Positions 22,236 through 35,700 of a stretch of DNA of 64,000 bases are shown here, one piece after another; within the stretch, counting starts at the first letter, position 1, and each line of letters begins with the position of its first letter. The notes under the pieces are model-generated. The model was not told the DNA's origin and made no database searches. It worked only from the letters and a program-made list of their open reading frames with translations. The DNA is from Liolophura sinensis (lineage: Eukaryota; Mollusca; Polyplacophora; Chitonida; Chitonidae), in assembly GCF_032854445.1 (NCBI RefSeq), contig NC_088303.1, positions 9,121,501 to 9,185,500 of the forward strand, given 5' to 3'. The position numbers and the translations under genes were made by a program.

Positions 22236-22402
22236 GTTATTTATTCGATTGGCATTTTACGCCGTAGCCATGCAAGAATATTTACATTATAGGTCAAGGC
22301 CAGTATTATGGTGGAGGAAATCGGGTAGAGCCTGGGGGAAACCCTCGATCATCTGCAGCTTGCTGACAGACCTTCCAATGTATGACTGGAGAGGAAGCCA
22401 TC
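22236..22402 (-). mobile_element. SINE-A, 3' two-thirds
   Basis: Reverse copy from TTATTTATTCGATTGG through TATTATGGTGG and CTTGCTGACAGACCTTCC to GAGAGGAAGCC, with the tRNA head missing. Confidence 0.82.
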
Positions 22403-22699
22403 CATAGAAATAGCAACACCGGAAGTTGTAGATTTTGTTAATTAATTAATCCCAATAATTGTGTTTTAAAAATCATTTCATTGTAAAAAGAACATTTTTT
22501 TATCAGATGTTTACGGCACCGCGGAAGAGACTTAGGTATATAATTCTTTTATTTTTTTCAGCCATTTTTTTTTAAAAAAGAAAACAAAAAAGCTATTCTG
22601 TTTAAACCGGGGAACGTACTTTCCACCGACTTAACCAACCAATCAAAATGTTGAAATTTGAAATAGTAGTTATTAGGCTATAGTTCCTTATAAAAAGAC

Positions 22700-22786
22700 C
22701 TCCCTCCATAATGCTGGCCGCCGTCGTATAAGTGAAATATTCTTGAGAACAGCGTAAAACACCAACCAAATAAATAAATAAAATAA
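22700..22786 (+). mobile_element. SINE-A 3' end fragment
   Basis: Only the last ~85 bases remain: CCATAATGCTGGCCGCCGTC, TGAAATATTCTTGAGAAC and the tail AAACACCAACCAAATAAATA. Confidence 0.85.
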
Positions 22787-23002
22787 ATTTATAAAAAGAA
22801 TTATAAAACTATGTCCTTTTCACGGTTCCATAGATGTTACGGTAGTGTTGAAAAAGTATTTCTGAATACAAATGGAATTTTTTCTGACCTGCAATAGTAA
22901 TTAAAGGTGGGACATGTTTTGGAGACAGTCGCTCTCTCGGTTACAAAAGCCTGGGACTAATATATCTGTTGTATTCACTGGTCTCAGCTTGAGCGTGCTT
23001 TG

Positions 23003-23157
23003 TTTATTTATTTATTCATTTGATTGGTGTTTTACGCCGTACTCAAGAATATTTCACTTATACGACGGTGGCCAGCATTATGGTGGGAGGAAACCGGGCA
23101 GAGCCACGACCATCCGCAGGTTTCTGCCAGACCTTCCCACTTAATTATGGCCGGAGA
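23003..23157 (-). mobile_element. SINE-A, first of a pair at one target
   Basis: Reverse copy with an internal deletion, ending at GGCCGGAGA. Its left flank GAGCGTGCTTTGT resembles the right flank of the next SINE. Confidence 0.85.
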
Positions 23158-23170
23158 AAACCTGCTTTGT

Positions 23171-23426
23171 TTGATTTATTTACTTGACTGATGTTTTACA
23201 CCGTACTCAAGAATATTTCACTTATGCGACGGCGGCCAGCATTATAGTGGGAGGAAACCGGGGGAAACCCACGAGCATCCGCAGGTTGCTGGAAAACCTT
23301 CCCACTTACGGCCGGAGGGGATGCCAGCATGAGATGGACTTCAACTCACAGCGAACGCATCGGTGAGAGGCCTCTGGGTCATTACGCTGTGCTAGCGCGC
23401 TAACCAACTGAGCCACGCAGGTCCCT
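23171..23426 (-). mobile_element. SINE-A, second of a pair at one target
   Basis: Nearly full-length reverse copy, flanked by CCTGCTTTGT at 23161-23170 and 23430-23439. The pair therefore carries three copies of the target word. Confidence 0.88.
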
Positions 23427-23727
23427 GAGCCTGCTTTGTGTCCTTTAAAGCAGAATACCTCCACTAATGACACAGGCTATGCGAAATAAATCTCGCTTTA
23501 ATGTTTCTTTCCCTGCTACCCAGCACTAGGCCTAATTATACCTTGTTTGGACAGAGCCCTAGGTTTTCTTTGTTTTCTTCAGCCCACAGGTACGTTTTGC
23601 TGCGCCGTGCATTCGACCATCAGTTGGTGCAGGCGTGTAATACGCTTGTACGTAGTCTAGATCGTATGCCCCACCGTGACCGGAAGTGTGTTCTCCCGAC
23701 ATGTGACAGTTGAGTTGTGTGGGGATA

Positions 23728-26700
23728 ATGACAGAACACGAACCTCTACTGAGTGATGGAAATGTCCAAGGACGACGGACAGATGATGAACCGGAGACCA
23801 AGGACAGTAAGTAAATCATACGAAGTTTCACACTACTGGCGACAACTTATTGTTTCTTTTCTTCGAGGTGGTTTTTAGATAGACACAAACAACAACAACA
23901 ACAACACTACTACAGGTTTACACCACATGCCGATTGTGTCAAAAGATATCCAAACTCAGGGGGGTTGATATTGCCGAGCCTGGCGTCAAGCGGATACTTA
24001 GTCCTTATTTCTGACTTGAGACCTGTCGCCATGTCTTTTATTCCGTGGCGAAAACCACTTACGTCTAACCAACAGTACAAGCCCAGGAGAGCGCCCAAAC
24101 CATGGTAAATCTGATACTGATGTAGCCAAATAACCGAGGCAACCAGGCATTTGAAACAGTGAAATAAGGGCGTATAGTCCCATGCAGGTGGCTGTTTCAA
24201 GGGCTGTCATTACACTGCGCTGGCAGAGTTTGATTGCCACAGCGGCAACCTATGGTATATCATGCTCTGTTTCACGCCAAACCCATTCTAAATGATGTCT
24301 TTTAATCGTCACATTTATTTTGACCCGAATGATGTGGCACAGGAGTAAGATCTCAATCTCCCTGATAGGAAGTGAGTGTGTCCTTCCTGGAATTAAGGCG
24401 GACACAGCATCTGTCTTGACCCCAGCTTCTCCTGACATGTAACCCAAAGATGACTTATAGTTAATGCATTAATTAATCTTTTCGACACACTCTCAGGCCT
24501 GACTCTCATTATGCAAAATGCTGTTGTTGTGCTGTTGAAAAATTGACCTAAATGAGATGGTTATCCCTGTAATTTCCTGACTTCACTTTGAATGCAATGC
24601 ACACATGATGTGGCAGATTCAAGAAATAAGGGATATGTTAAAAATTATTTATTGTTTATTTTTCTCCCTGTATTTTTAGGAGACAAGAAGGCTGGAGTGA
24701 CAAGAAATTTGTTAGTGGCAATAGCAGCCTGTGTTCTTGATCATCGTTTCAGTTTGGTTACAACACCGGTGTGGTGAATGTTCCACAAATTGTAAGTGTG
24801 GCTGTCCTTAAGCACAATTATGTATAGGCCTATAGGTATGGTTGTTAGGTTCGTGTCTTAATCAGTAGGCCTAAGGCTAACAGTTAGGGTTTGGAGTTAT
24901 AAGAGAAAGAAAGCAAATTGACAAATTCAAGGTAATTGTAAACACACTTCCTTCATGGTTATTTCCATAATCCTGGTTGTAGGCAAGTGGTTACAATACA
25001 CCAGATTTTAGGCAGGTGGTTATCGTACACCCTATTCTACGCAGATGGTTATAGTACACTCAGTTTTAGGCAGGTAATCACAGTACACCAAATTTTAGGC
25101 AGGTGGTCCCTGTATACCCAATTTAAGGCAGGTGGTTACAGCACCCCCAGTTTTTAGTTATAATACACCAGATTTTAGGCAGGTGGTTACAGTCCACCTA
25201 ATTTTAGGCAGGTGGTTACAGTAGACCCAATTTCAGACAGGTGGTCACAGTACACCCAATTTTAGGCAGGTGGTTACAATACACTCAATTTTAGGCGGGT
25301 GGTTACTATGCACCAAAATTTTGGGAAGGTGGTACATTACATTCTATTTAGGCAGGTGGTTACAGTACATTGTATGTGTGGAGCTGTAGTCACAGCAGAC
25401 CATATGTGTAGGTGGATCGCGAATGCATGCCAAGGATGCCTCTGTTTCCGGTTATGCCACCTTATGTGTTGGCAGGTAGTTACAGTATACTGTGTGAGTT
25501 AGTATTATTACAGTGCACCATATTTGTAGGTGAGTTACATCACAATGCACCAAACATGCATGTGTGGGCAGATTGTAATACAGTACACTGTATGTGTAGA
25601 CAGGTATGGATAAGCATGTTATATTACAGTGCACCATATGTGTAGACCTGTTGTTTTACAGTGCACCATATGTGTAGGCAGATGATATTACAGTGCACCA
25701 TATGTGTAGGCAGATAATATTATAGTGCACCATATGTGTAGGCAGATTATGTTGCCGTATACCATATGTGTAGGCAGATTATATTGCAGTATACCATATG
25801 TGTAGGCAGATTATATTGCAGTATACCATAAGTGTAAACAGATGATATTGCAGTGCACCGTATGTGTATCCAGATGATATAATAGGGCACTGTATGTGTA
25901 GGCAGATGATATTACAGTGTACCATATGTGTAGGATGGTTATGTTACAGTGTACCATATGTGTAGGCAGATGGTATTACAGTGCACCATATGTGTAGGCA
26001 AATTATGTTACAGTGCACCATATGTGTAGGCAAATTATATTACAGTGTGCCATATGTGTAGGTAGATTATATTACAGTGCCTCATGCCTTATGTTGGAAG
26101 ATCAGTCACCAACCTGCGGACTGTTGAGAAAGTCACAGGCTCTTCCCGGTTTCTATATTACAGTGCATGGTATGTTGAGGCAGGTGGCAGAATGCTTCTT
26201 ATGACACAGTTGTTTCATGTCTGTCTGTGCATATTTCATGCCTTTGCTAAATGACATGTTAACTAATATATCCATTAGATCACATTATCAGATAACCTAA
26301 TAGCCTACTGCCCTGTTGGTGTGTTCAGACTCTATATCTTATACAAAGATGTAGAGTCAAGCCCTACATTTACAAGTAGCTATTGTTTGAAGTGGCAGAG
26401 ATCTTGTCCATGTGGCATACATTATGTGTATGTATGTCATGTCATTGGACAGATTGAGATACACGTAGGCCTACTAACTGCCGTAATACATATGGTGCTA
26501 CCAGTAACATATTCTTGACTATGGCAAAAAAAACTCAAATCAAATAAGTCTTTACAATTATTTATTGATTTATTTGGTCTTTTACGCCATACTCAAGAAT
26601 ATTTCATACGATGGCAGCCAGCATTATGGTGGGAGGCAATCAGGCAGAGTTCCGAGGGAATCCAACGACCATCTACAGATTTGCTGACAGACCCACCCAC

Positions 26701-29700
26701 GTACTGTCAGAGAGGTCTTAACCATTAAGTGGTAATAATGAAAACACAAGTCCAATAATTAAGAGACTTGTTGCATGTGGATGAAGTGGAATGCTAGAAT
26801 GCAGCTATTGTTGGTTTGGCTGAATTTGGAATTCGGGAACTTTGTCGGGTGCTTGGTAACTGACAGTGGGCGGGGGTAGCCTGGTGTCCTCCACCTGCAC
26901 CTGAACTGCTGTCACATAAAGTGAATGGTGGTCTAGTGATTAGCATGCTAGTGCCATGCATTGGCCATTAGCCTCTCACCAATGGTGTCACTGTGAGTTC
27001 AAGCCCAGCTCATGCTGGCTTCCTCACTGGTCTTATGCCCTCGAGCAACCTGTCCAGTTTCCTTTCACCATAGTGCTATCTGCATTAAGTATTCATATAA
27101 CACCAATGAAATTAACAAATAAATAAATGAATATAAGTGAACAATTTGTGAACTGCATAGTGTCCAACACCAGTGAAATATATAAGAATATACTTGTAGA
27201 ATTTCTGACTATGTTTTTGGTCTAGAGGTTAGAAGAGTTCCTGAATGAGACAGTTGAGCAGCGGTCAGGTCACTTTATCTCCCACTCACTCCTCACCACC
27301 CTATGGGCCATCATCGTCTCTATCTATGCTGTGGGTGGAATGATTGGGGGTGTGTCTGCTGGCTACTTTGCTAACAGGTTTGGCAGGTACGCACACTTGA
27401 TAAAATTAGTGCTTATATGCTGGTGTTATACTCTGATTCTGCAGCACCTCGTAAATTGAAGTTACTTGAATTAAGTTAAATTAGTCATTTGTTTGCTTTT
27501 GGTTGAAAGTCTTACTCATGATGGGAGCGGTAGATCCAGGGTCAGTGCTGGGTCGAGTCACACCTAAAACCTTAAAAGAGCAAGTTGTAACTTCCTTGCT
27601 GGGCGTTCAGCATGAAGGGGATAGTGCAACGACTGGTTGACCCGTATCAGTTTAATGGCTCAGGCGGAGGGGCTTACTTGCCTTCGGTAAGGCGTCTCAT
27701 TGAAGCAGCACAAGATAAAAAAGCGGTTGCAAATCTGCCCTGCAACAAGGAGGCACATTACATGCACTCTAAGGATTCTTTCGTTGTCATATGACTGAAA
27801 AATTGTTAAGTGCGACGTTAAACCCCAAGCACTCACTCTAACTCAAGAATTTTCCACCTTTGCCATGACAGCCAGTGTTCATGAATTCTGGACAAAGACA
27901 ATTGATCTTTGGGAAGCTACTGGCAAACTTTCCTGAATGTGATATATGTCATGATTGTGAAAGGCAAGTGGTGTCAAGTGAATGTCATGTATTAAACATG
28001 CAAAGAAGCCTCTTATTTCCAAATAACAAAGAAAAATATAAACAGAAAAAATTTGAAACTTCCCTGATTGTAAGCTTTTTAAAGATATTAAAAGATGATA
28101 TAAACAGAATGTAGTAAAAATAGCGTGAAGATCATTTTCATATGTTTTTAACATTTTAAAGACTTCCATTGGAAAAAAAAGTTGAGAGTTTTAGTTAAAG
28201 TTTGTCCTATTCCTTTAATAATGTACATACATACATGTTGGCAGACTTGTTGTGCTTGTGGTGTATATGTAAGATGTAGACTTTTTCTTAGATTTTACTG
28301 GAATAGAATTACTTTTGAAAACAGCTTTCAGGAGGATTAATGTGTTTTGATACAATAAGATTTATTTCTTTATTTGATTGTTGTTTTTATGTTATATCGG
28401 TACTCAAGAATACTTCTCTTATATTTTATTATCGTGGGAGGAAACCCACAGAGCCCCAAGGAAACCCACGGCCATTCACAGGCTGGTACAATAAGAGAGC
28501 AACATGGCACAATAATTAGTGCAGTTCTGTTTAGACCTATTGAGACTATCAATAGTTACTGATATGGAACTATTTCTAATGCTCCAGTTCATCCCAGTCT
28601 TTATGAAGTGTGTGGGTTGATCTGTTTTCAGGAAAGGCTCTTTGCTGATGAACAATGGTGTTGTTGTTGTTGCCACTGGCCTGATGGCCTGCAGCAAACT
28701 GGCCAAGTCTTACGAGATGCTGATTGTGGGCCGTTTTATCATCGGCCTAAGTGCAGGTATGAAGTCTTTAGGAAATCATATAACTCCATGTATCACTGAC
28801 TACAAAAGTACCTGCACTGCATGAACAGTCAGCTTAACAGTAGGGCATTAAACACTAATTAAATAAATGGATAAATAAACGAAGCTCCTTGAGTACAGTT
28901 TATCCAGTACCAGTAGAAATGAGATATTGAAATGGAAAGTGGTGCTTTTGGTCATTTATTCTTTAACCAATAGCTTTAAGTGACATGTTAATTGTACATG
29001 CAGGCGTGAACACAGCGATTGCCCCGCTGTACCTGGCCGAGATTGCCCCTACTGCCTTCAGAGGTCTCACAGGTACCTTCAACCAACTGTCCATCACCAC
29101 AGGGGTACTGGTGTCAGAACTGATTGGCCAGTCCTTTGCTTTGGGGACAGAAAAGCTGTGGCCAGCACTACTGGGTGAGTCATACATGTGGGCAGTATTG
29201 TACAGCTCTACTGGGCAAGTCATACATATGTAGGAAGTATTGTACAGCTCTACTGGGCAAGTCATACACATGGAGGCAGTATTGTACAGCTCTGCTGGGC
29301 GAGTCATACACATATAGGCAGTACTGCACAGCTCTACTGGACGGGTCATACACATGTAGGCAGTATTGTACAGCTCTACTGGCCGAGTCATACATATGTA
29401 GGCAGTATTGTACAGCTCTACTGGCCGAGTCATACACATATAGGCAGTACTGCACAGCTCTACTGGACGAGTCATACACATGTAGGCAGTATTGTACAGC
29501 TCTACTGGGCAAGTCAAACACATACACATGTAGGCAGTATTGTACAGCTCTACTGGGTGAGTCGTACACATGTAGGCAGTATTGTACAGCTCTACTGGGT
29601 GAGTCATAGATATGTAGGCAGTATTGTACAGCTCTACTGGGTGAGTCATACATATATACATGTAGGCAGTATTGTACAGCTCTACTGGGCGAGTCATACA

Positions 29701-32700
29701 CATATAGGCAGTATTGTACAGCTCTACTGGGTGAGTCTTACACATATAGGCAGTATTGTACATCTCCACTGTGTGTAACATTGGCAGTATTGTACAGCTC
29801 AATTGGGTGTCTCTTATTTCACTGTTGTATGTATCTACTTTTCTCATATATCACTGTTGTATGTATTTACTTGTTTCTTATTTCACTGTTGTACGTATCT
29901 CCTTGTTTCATAGGTTTCTCCATAGTTCCTGTGATTTTCCAGCTCATTGTTTTACCCTTCTGCCCAGAAACCCCCAGATTTCTGATACTAAATAAAGGAC
30001 TGGATGAGGAGGCCAGAACAGGTAAGCCCAGCACCTCCATTTATACATACCCTAAATGACCCTCAAATTTCGCCACAAAAGTGCATTTTAGAGGCTAATA
30101 AATATCACAAAATATTATTTTTGGCACAGTATGTTACAATTTTCCAGTAGAATATCATCCCATGTTCCAAGCAAACCGCAAAACCCTTTTCTAAAATCAA
30201 TAGAATTCTCAGAAACAGGAGAAATTGGCAAGTCAGTCATGGACGAAATTTATGGTTATTTATTATGGAGAGTATGTTTGCTTGTACATGTCAAGACTTA
30301 TCTCATTTTATTAGCTCGCCTTACAGAGATATTGTGAAAGGTGGATCAGATACTGTCGGTGGCAGTGGCGGTATCAGTGTTGGTGTCCAGCTTGGTTAAA
30401 GTTTTTGGCCAGTCTTAGGGTTACAGTGGCTACCCTTCGTACACAGCTAGCCAATCATAGGGTTACAGTGGCTACCCGTCGTACACAGCTAGCCAATCAT
30501 AGAGTTACAGTCGCCTCCAGTAGTACACAGATAGCCAATCATAGGGTTACAGTGGCCTCCTGTAGTACACAAGTAGCCAATCATAGAGTTACAGTGGCCA
30601 CCCGTAGTACACAGATAGCCAAACATAGGGTTACAGTCACCACCAGTAGTACACAGATAGCCAATCATAGGGTTACAGTGGCCTCCCGTAGCCACCCATA
30701 GTACACAGATAGCCAATCATAGGGTTACAGTAGCCACCTGTAGTACACAGCTAGCCAATCATAGGGTTACAGTGGCCACCCATAGTACACAGCTAGCCAA
30801 TCATAGGGTTACAGTGGCCACCCGTAGTACACAGCTAACCAATCATAGGGTTGAAGTGGCCACCTGTAGTACACAGATAGCCAATCATAGGGTTACAGTA
30901 GCCACCCGTAGTACACAGCTTACCAATCATAGGGTTAAAGTGGCCACCTGTAGTACACAGATAGCCAATCATAGGGTCACAGTAGCCTCCCGTAGCCACC
31001 TGTAGTACACAGATAGCCAATCATAGTGTTACAGTAGCCACCCGTAGTACACAGCTAGCCAATCATAGGGTTACAGTGGCCACCTGTAGTACACAGCTAG
31101 CCAATCATAGGGTTACAGTGGCCACCCGTAGTACACAGATAGCCAAACATAGGGTTACAGTGGCAACACAGATTTGCATATCCTGCATATCAAAGACCAA
31201 GGAAGTCTTTTACTTCTCAGGTCAACATTTTTCTCAGCTATTCACAGGGTTGCAGTTACCACCTATAGTATACGGACTGCCAAATGAAGTTCCCGATTTG
31301 CATATCGAAGATGTGTGTGGTATGTGTGTGCATAAACTCCCTACAGTGTCTTTTTACCACCACAATGATTTACAACTCCATAACATATGAAGTCACTGCT
31401 CTGCAATCCTTACACATACGATAAACATTCATAGTTGTGACAGTGTAATAATTTTGGCCTTTAATGTTGATTTAATAGCAGGAACTTAGCACTATGTAGT
31501 TGGAGGATAATATCTGTGTATGACAGCGTTGATCATTCCTCTTTTTTGGCTGGTTTAGAGGGCAATATTTGAATGTATCACATGACTTGAACATTACCAA
31601 CTGATCAATCTGGTGAGCCACTGGAATTCTCTGAATGCCTTGTTTTGTTAGGCTTCATGAAGTGGGAGTGTCTGTTGAGAGGTTCAGATGCTTTCAGACT
31701 GTACATTGTTACAATCTCTAACAAGACTTTTTGACATTACCATAATCCTAAAAAGTATAAAAGCGATTGGAAAAACAGTTTTCTCACTTTGGATGATTTT
31801 GTATTAAAAGCTTTTTATAGTATTGACATACATATGATAACAATAGGAGTGTTATTTGTCTTTGTCATTTTGAGTGTAATATTAATTTTTGTAATAAAGT
31901 TTTGGGATTTTCCAGTAGAATTTGCCCTTCCTCTGTTCATTTAACACATCAGATAGTTCTGTGTTATCAACACGTGACAAACAAACCTGTTTTCCTCTTC
32001 TTTTCATCATACTGTGCTCACCGGGTTTGAAGCTGAAATATTAAACAGTCATTAAACCTCAATCATTTGTTGATTTTCTTTTCTTTTCCTGTTCAGCTCT
32101 TACATGGCTACGGGGCTCTTCCAATGTGACAGACGAGGTGGAAGAAATGAGGCGGGAAAGAGAAGAGGCCAGTCGGCAGGAGAAGGTCAGGTGACAAACT
32201 GCCAGCCCGAAACAGTCAAAGTGAAACCTATTGTCTTTTTAAAGAGTCCTAACTTTTGAAAATCACTTTTGTTGAAAGTAGTTTAGAAATCACTGTGGTC
32301 TTTGTGCTTGCTAAAGATATTCATCTAGAAGTACATTGAGTTGAAAGTTGTGTTGGCTTCTGATGAGTGTAATTCTCCGTTGACTGTTAACAGTTCAGTG
32401 TACGGAATCTGCTGGTAGACCCATTCCTGCGCCATGCCCTCATCATCAGCTTGGTCATGCAACTCTCTCAGCAGTTCTCAGGGATTAATGCTGTAAGTGA
32501 TAGGAAACCTCCTGTAGTAAGCTCAGGTACATACTTTGTACATGTCCTCATTTACGTCTTATGGCAGTGTCCAAGCCACCGTGGACCTTGTTGAATTTAT
32601 GAGTCAGTGTATTACTGTTTGAAGGGAAATATGCATATGATTTGCAGTGCTGTAGTAAAGTTTATACGTGTACATTTAAGATGATACAATTTCCATTACC

Positions 32701-35700
32701 TAAATTTGTGAAGATGGTAATGGCATAAGGTGAAGGGAAGATGGTACTGTTGTAAGGTGAAGGGAAGGTGTTATTGGTATAAAGGGAAGAGAAGATGGTA
32801 AGGTCAAATTAAGGTGAAGGGAAGATGGTAAGGTCAAATTAAGGTGAAGGGAAGATGGTATTAAATGGCATATTAAGGTGAAGGGAAGGCGGTACTGGCA
32901 CAAGGTGAAAGGAAGACGGCAATGACATAAGGTGATTATGATTATGATTGGTGTTTTACGCCGTACTCAAGAATATTTCACTTATACGACGGCGGCCAGC
33001 ATTATGGTGGGTGGAAACCGGGCAGAGCCCGGGGGAAACCCACGACCATCCGCAGGTTGCTGGCAAACCTTCCCACGTACGGCCGGATAGGAAGGCAGCA
33101 TGAGCTGGTCTTGAACTCACAGCGACCGCATTGGTGAGAGGCTTCTGGGTCATTACGCAGCGCTAGCGCGCTAACCGACTGAGCCACACATAAGGTGAAG
33201 GGAAGACAGTAATAGCATCAAGTGAAGGGAAGATGGTAATGGCACATTAAGGTAAGGGAAGGTGTTAATGGCATAAGGTAAAGAGAAGACGGTAACAGCA
33301 TATTTGGGTGAAGGGAAGATGGTGTTAAATGTCATATTAAGGTGAAGGGAAGGTGGTAATGGTGTAAGGTGAAGATGGTAATGGCATACGGCGAAGGGAA
33401 GATGATATTGGTGTGAGGTGAAGGGAAGATGGTAATGGCATAAGGTGAAGGGAAGATAATAATAGCATAAGGTGACAGGAAGATTGTAATGGTATATTAA
33501 CGCAAGGAGAAAATGGTAATAACAAAAGGTGACTGGAATGTGGTAATTGCATAAGGGAAAGGGAAGACTGTATAGTATTGATGTTGCAAAGGGAAGATGG
33601 TAAAGGCATGATGTAAAAGGAAGATGCAGGTGAGGTCATGAGCTGAAGATAAGATGGTATTTAATAACATGAGACTATTAAAGTGAGGATGGTAATGGTG
33701 TACAAAGGGGAACATAAGATGATAATGGCTTATGGTGAAGGGGAGATGGTAATTAATGACAACAGAAATGTCTCTGTGTACAGTGTAGTACAACATTGTA
33801 TCCTTGTGTGTCGCCATGATATGTCTGAACAATTGCCGATGTGGCGTTAAGCCGTAATTATTCATGTACTCGTAAGTTTTACTTTGACATATTTGGAGTT
33901 TTCTGTTTCTATCCAGGTAATTTATTACTCAACTGACATATTTGAAGGAGCTAATTTATCGGAAGCGGTATCGAAATATGCGACTCTTGGCACAGGGGTT
34001 ATAAATGTCCTGATGACGCTGATATCAGCACTGATTGTGGACAGGGCTGGCAGGCGTACACTTCACCTGATTGGCTTAGGGGGAATGTTTGTATTCACTA
34101 CAGTGCTATCCTTAGCACTTATTTTCAAGGTAATTGTATGTTTCATACACTGTGCAATGTGCATAAATTTGGTTTTTAATAATTCATTTGAATTGGGTTG
34201 TAAATGTTGTACCTGTACATAAACCATGTTAATGTGGTCATAATCCAAATATCTTCAAGCAGAATTTGTCATACAAGAATTTTTAAATGTGATAGATTGT
34301 TTCCATTTCCAGTTGTTGATATTATTTATAAATCCAAACCCGTTTTTTCCTGCCACAAGTTTTGCTGTTTTAATGTTTCTTCTTCAGTTTTGACCTGTTT
34401 GTTTTGTTTGTGATAATAAAACACATGTGTTGCATTTTACCAGTACTGTAAGTTTCTTACCACATCAGTAATCAATAATCAATAATTTCTCACCACAGGA
34501 CTCTGTCAGCTGGTTTTCCTACCTTAGCATTGTGTCCATCACTTTTTACATCATCTTCTTCGCAACTGGACCAGGTGCGTCAGATAAATCATCAGGAGTT
34601 GAATGTATAAAACTGAATATAGTTCTTTTTTTTATATACTGATGGAGCATCCTTTACATCAGATATGATCTTTTCTCCCCAAAAGGTTGTCACAGAAATC
34701 ATGTTGTTCCAACTTTCATTAACTTGAAAATTGTGTGGCAGTTTGTAAAAATCTCACAATTTTTGGCAAATGAATTCTGTTTTGCTGCTGTGTCATATAT
34801 GAACACTATCTGAGTTATAAATCTAATATTTACTGGATAGATTCACATGTATAAGTTTGGTTTGTGTACAATTGTATCCCTGATCTATTACATGTACTTT
34901 GTTTGTTCAGAGCTGTACAGAGGATGTATGTTCATAAGTTTGGTTCATGTACTGTTTTATCCCTGATCTATTACATGTACTTTGTTTGTTCAGAGCTGTA
35001 CAGAGGATGTATGTTCATAAGTTTGGTTCATGTACTGTTTTATCCCTGATCTATTACACGTACATTGTATGTCCGCAGCTGTACAGAGGATGTATGTTCA
35101 TAAGTTTGGTTCGTGTACAATTGTATCCCTGATCTATTACATGTACATTGTTTGTCCAGAACTGTACAGAGGATGTATAATCATTTCAGGTTCTATTCCG
35201 TGGTTTATTGTGGCTGAGCTCTTTGCGCAGGGTCCGCGGCCTGCAGCTGTCAGCTTGTCCGTCCTTGTCAACTGGTTTGCGAACTTTACAGTAGGACTAG
35301 GCTTCCCAGAGGTCAAGGTAATTTCTTTTTTGTTTTATTTTATTGCTTGTCATGTTGGAATTTTACAAACGTCATTTGTGGCATGGATGTATAAAATCCT
35401 TCTTGATGTACATTTGGTGAGTGGATGTATGAAATCCACCTTGATGTACATTTGTGGTGTGGATGTATGAAATCCATCTTGATGTACATTTGTGGTGTGG
35501 ATGTATGAAATCCACCTTGATGTACATTTGTGGTGTGGATGTATGAAATCCACCTTGATGTACATTTGTGGTGTGGATGTATGAAATCCATCTTGATGTA
35601 CATTTGTGGTGTGGATGTATGAAATCCACCTTGATGTACATTTGTTGTGTGGATGTATGAAATCCATCTTGATGTACATTTGTGGTGTGGATGTATGAAA

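Larger units (their letters stand above)
20365..23727. other. SINE-rich spacer before the sugar transporter
   Basis: No gene recognised. It holds six SINE copies listed separately and, at the right end, the 5' UTR or promoter of the SLC2 gene. An ORF at 23501-23713 stops just before the SLC2 start and is probably noncoding leader. Confidence 0.5.

Noticed and set aside
23910-24450. Three overlapping minus-strand ORFs in SLC2 intron 1
   Set aside because: They are open but overlap in different frames, lack family motifs I can name and lack a consistent splice plan; possible pseudogene debris, not annotated.
28963-29847. 294-codon minus-strand ORF and matching plus-strand ORFs
   Set aside because: They arise from a 42-bp (14-codon) repeat that keeps every open frame open. 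The minus ORF also crosses real SLC2 exon 5 in antisense.
30405-31390. Repeat ORFs on both strands (about 75-105 codons)
   Set aside because: Same cause: a 42-bp intronic minisatellite with a period divisible by three.
32185-32399. Alternative exon 7/8 junction (32185 to 32394)
   Set aside because: It is also in frame, but it replaces Val-Ser with Phe-Ser where the family usually has VS, and uses the weaker donor GTCAGG. Kept only as a note because RNA evidence could reverse the choice.
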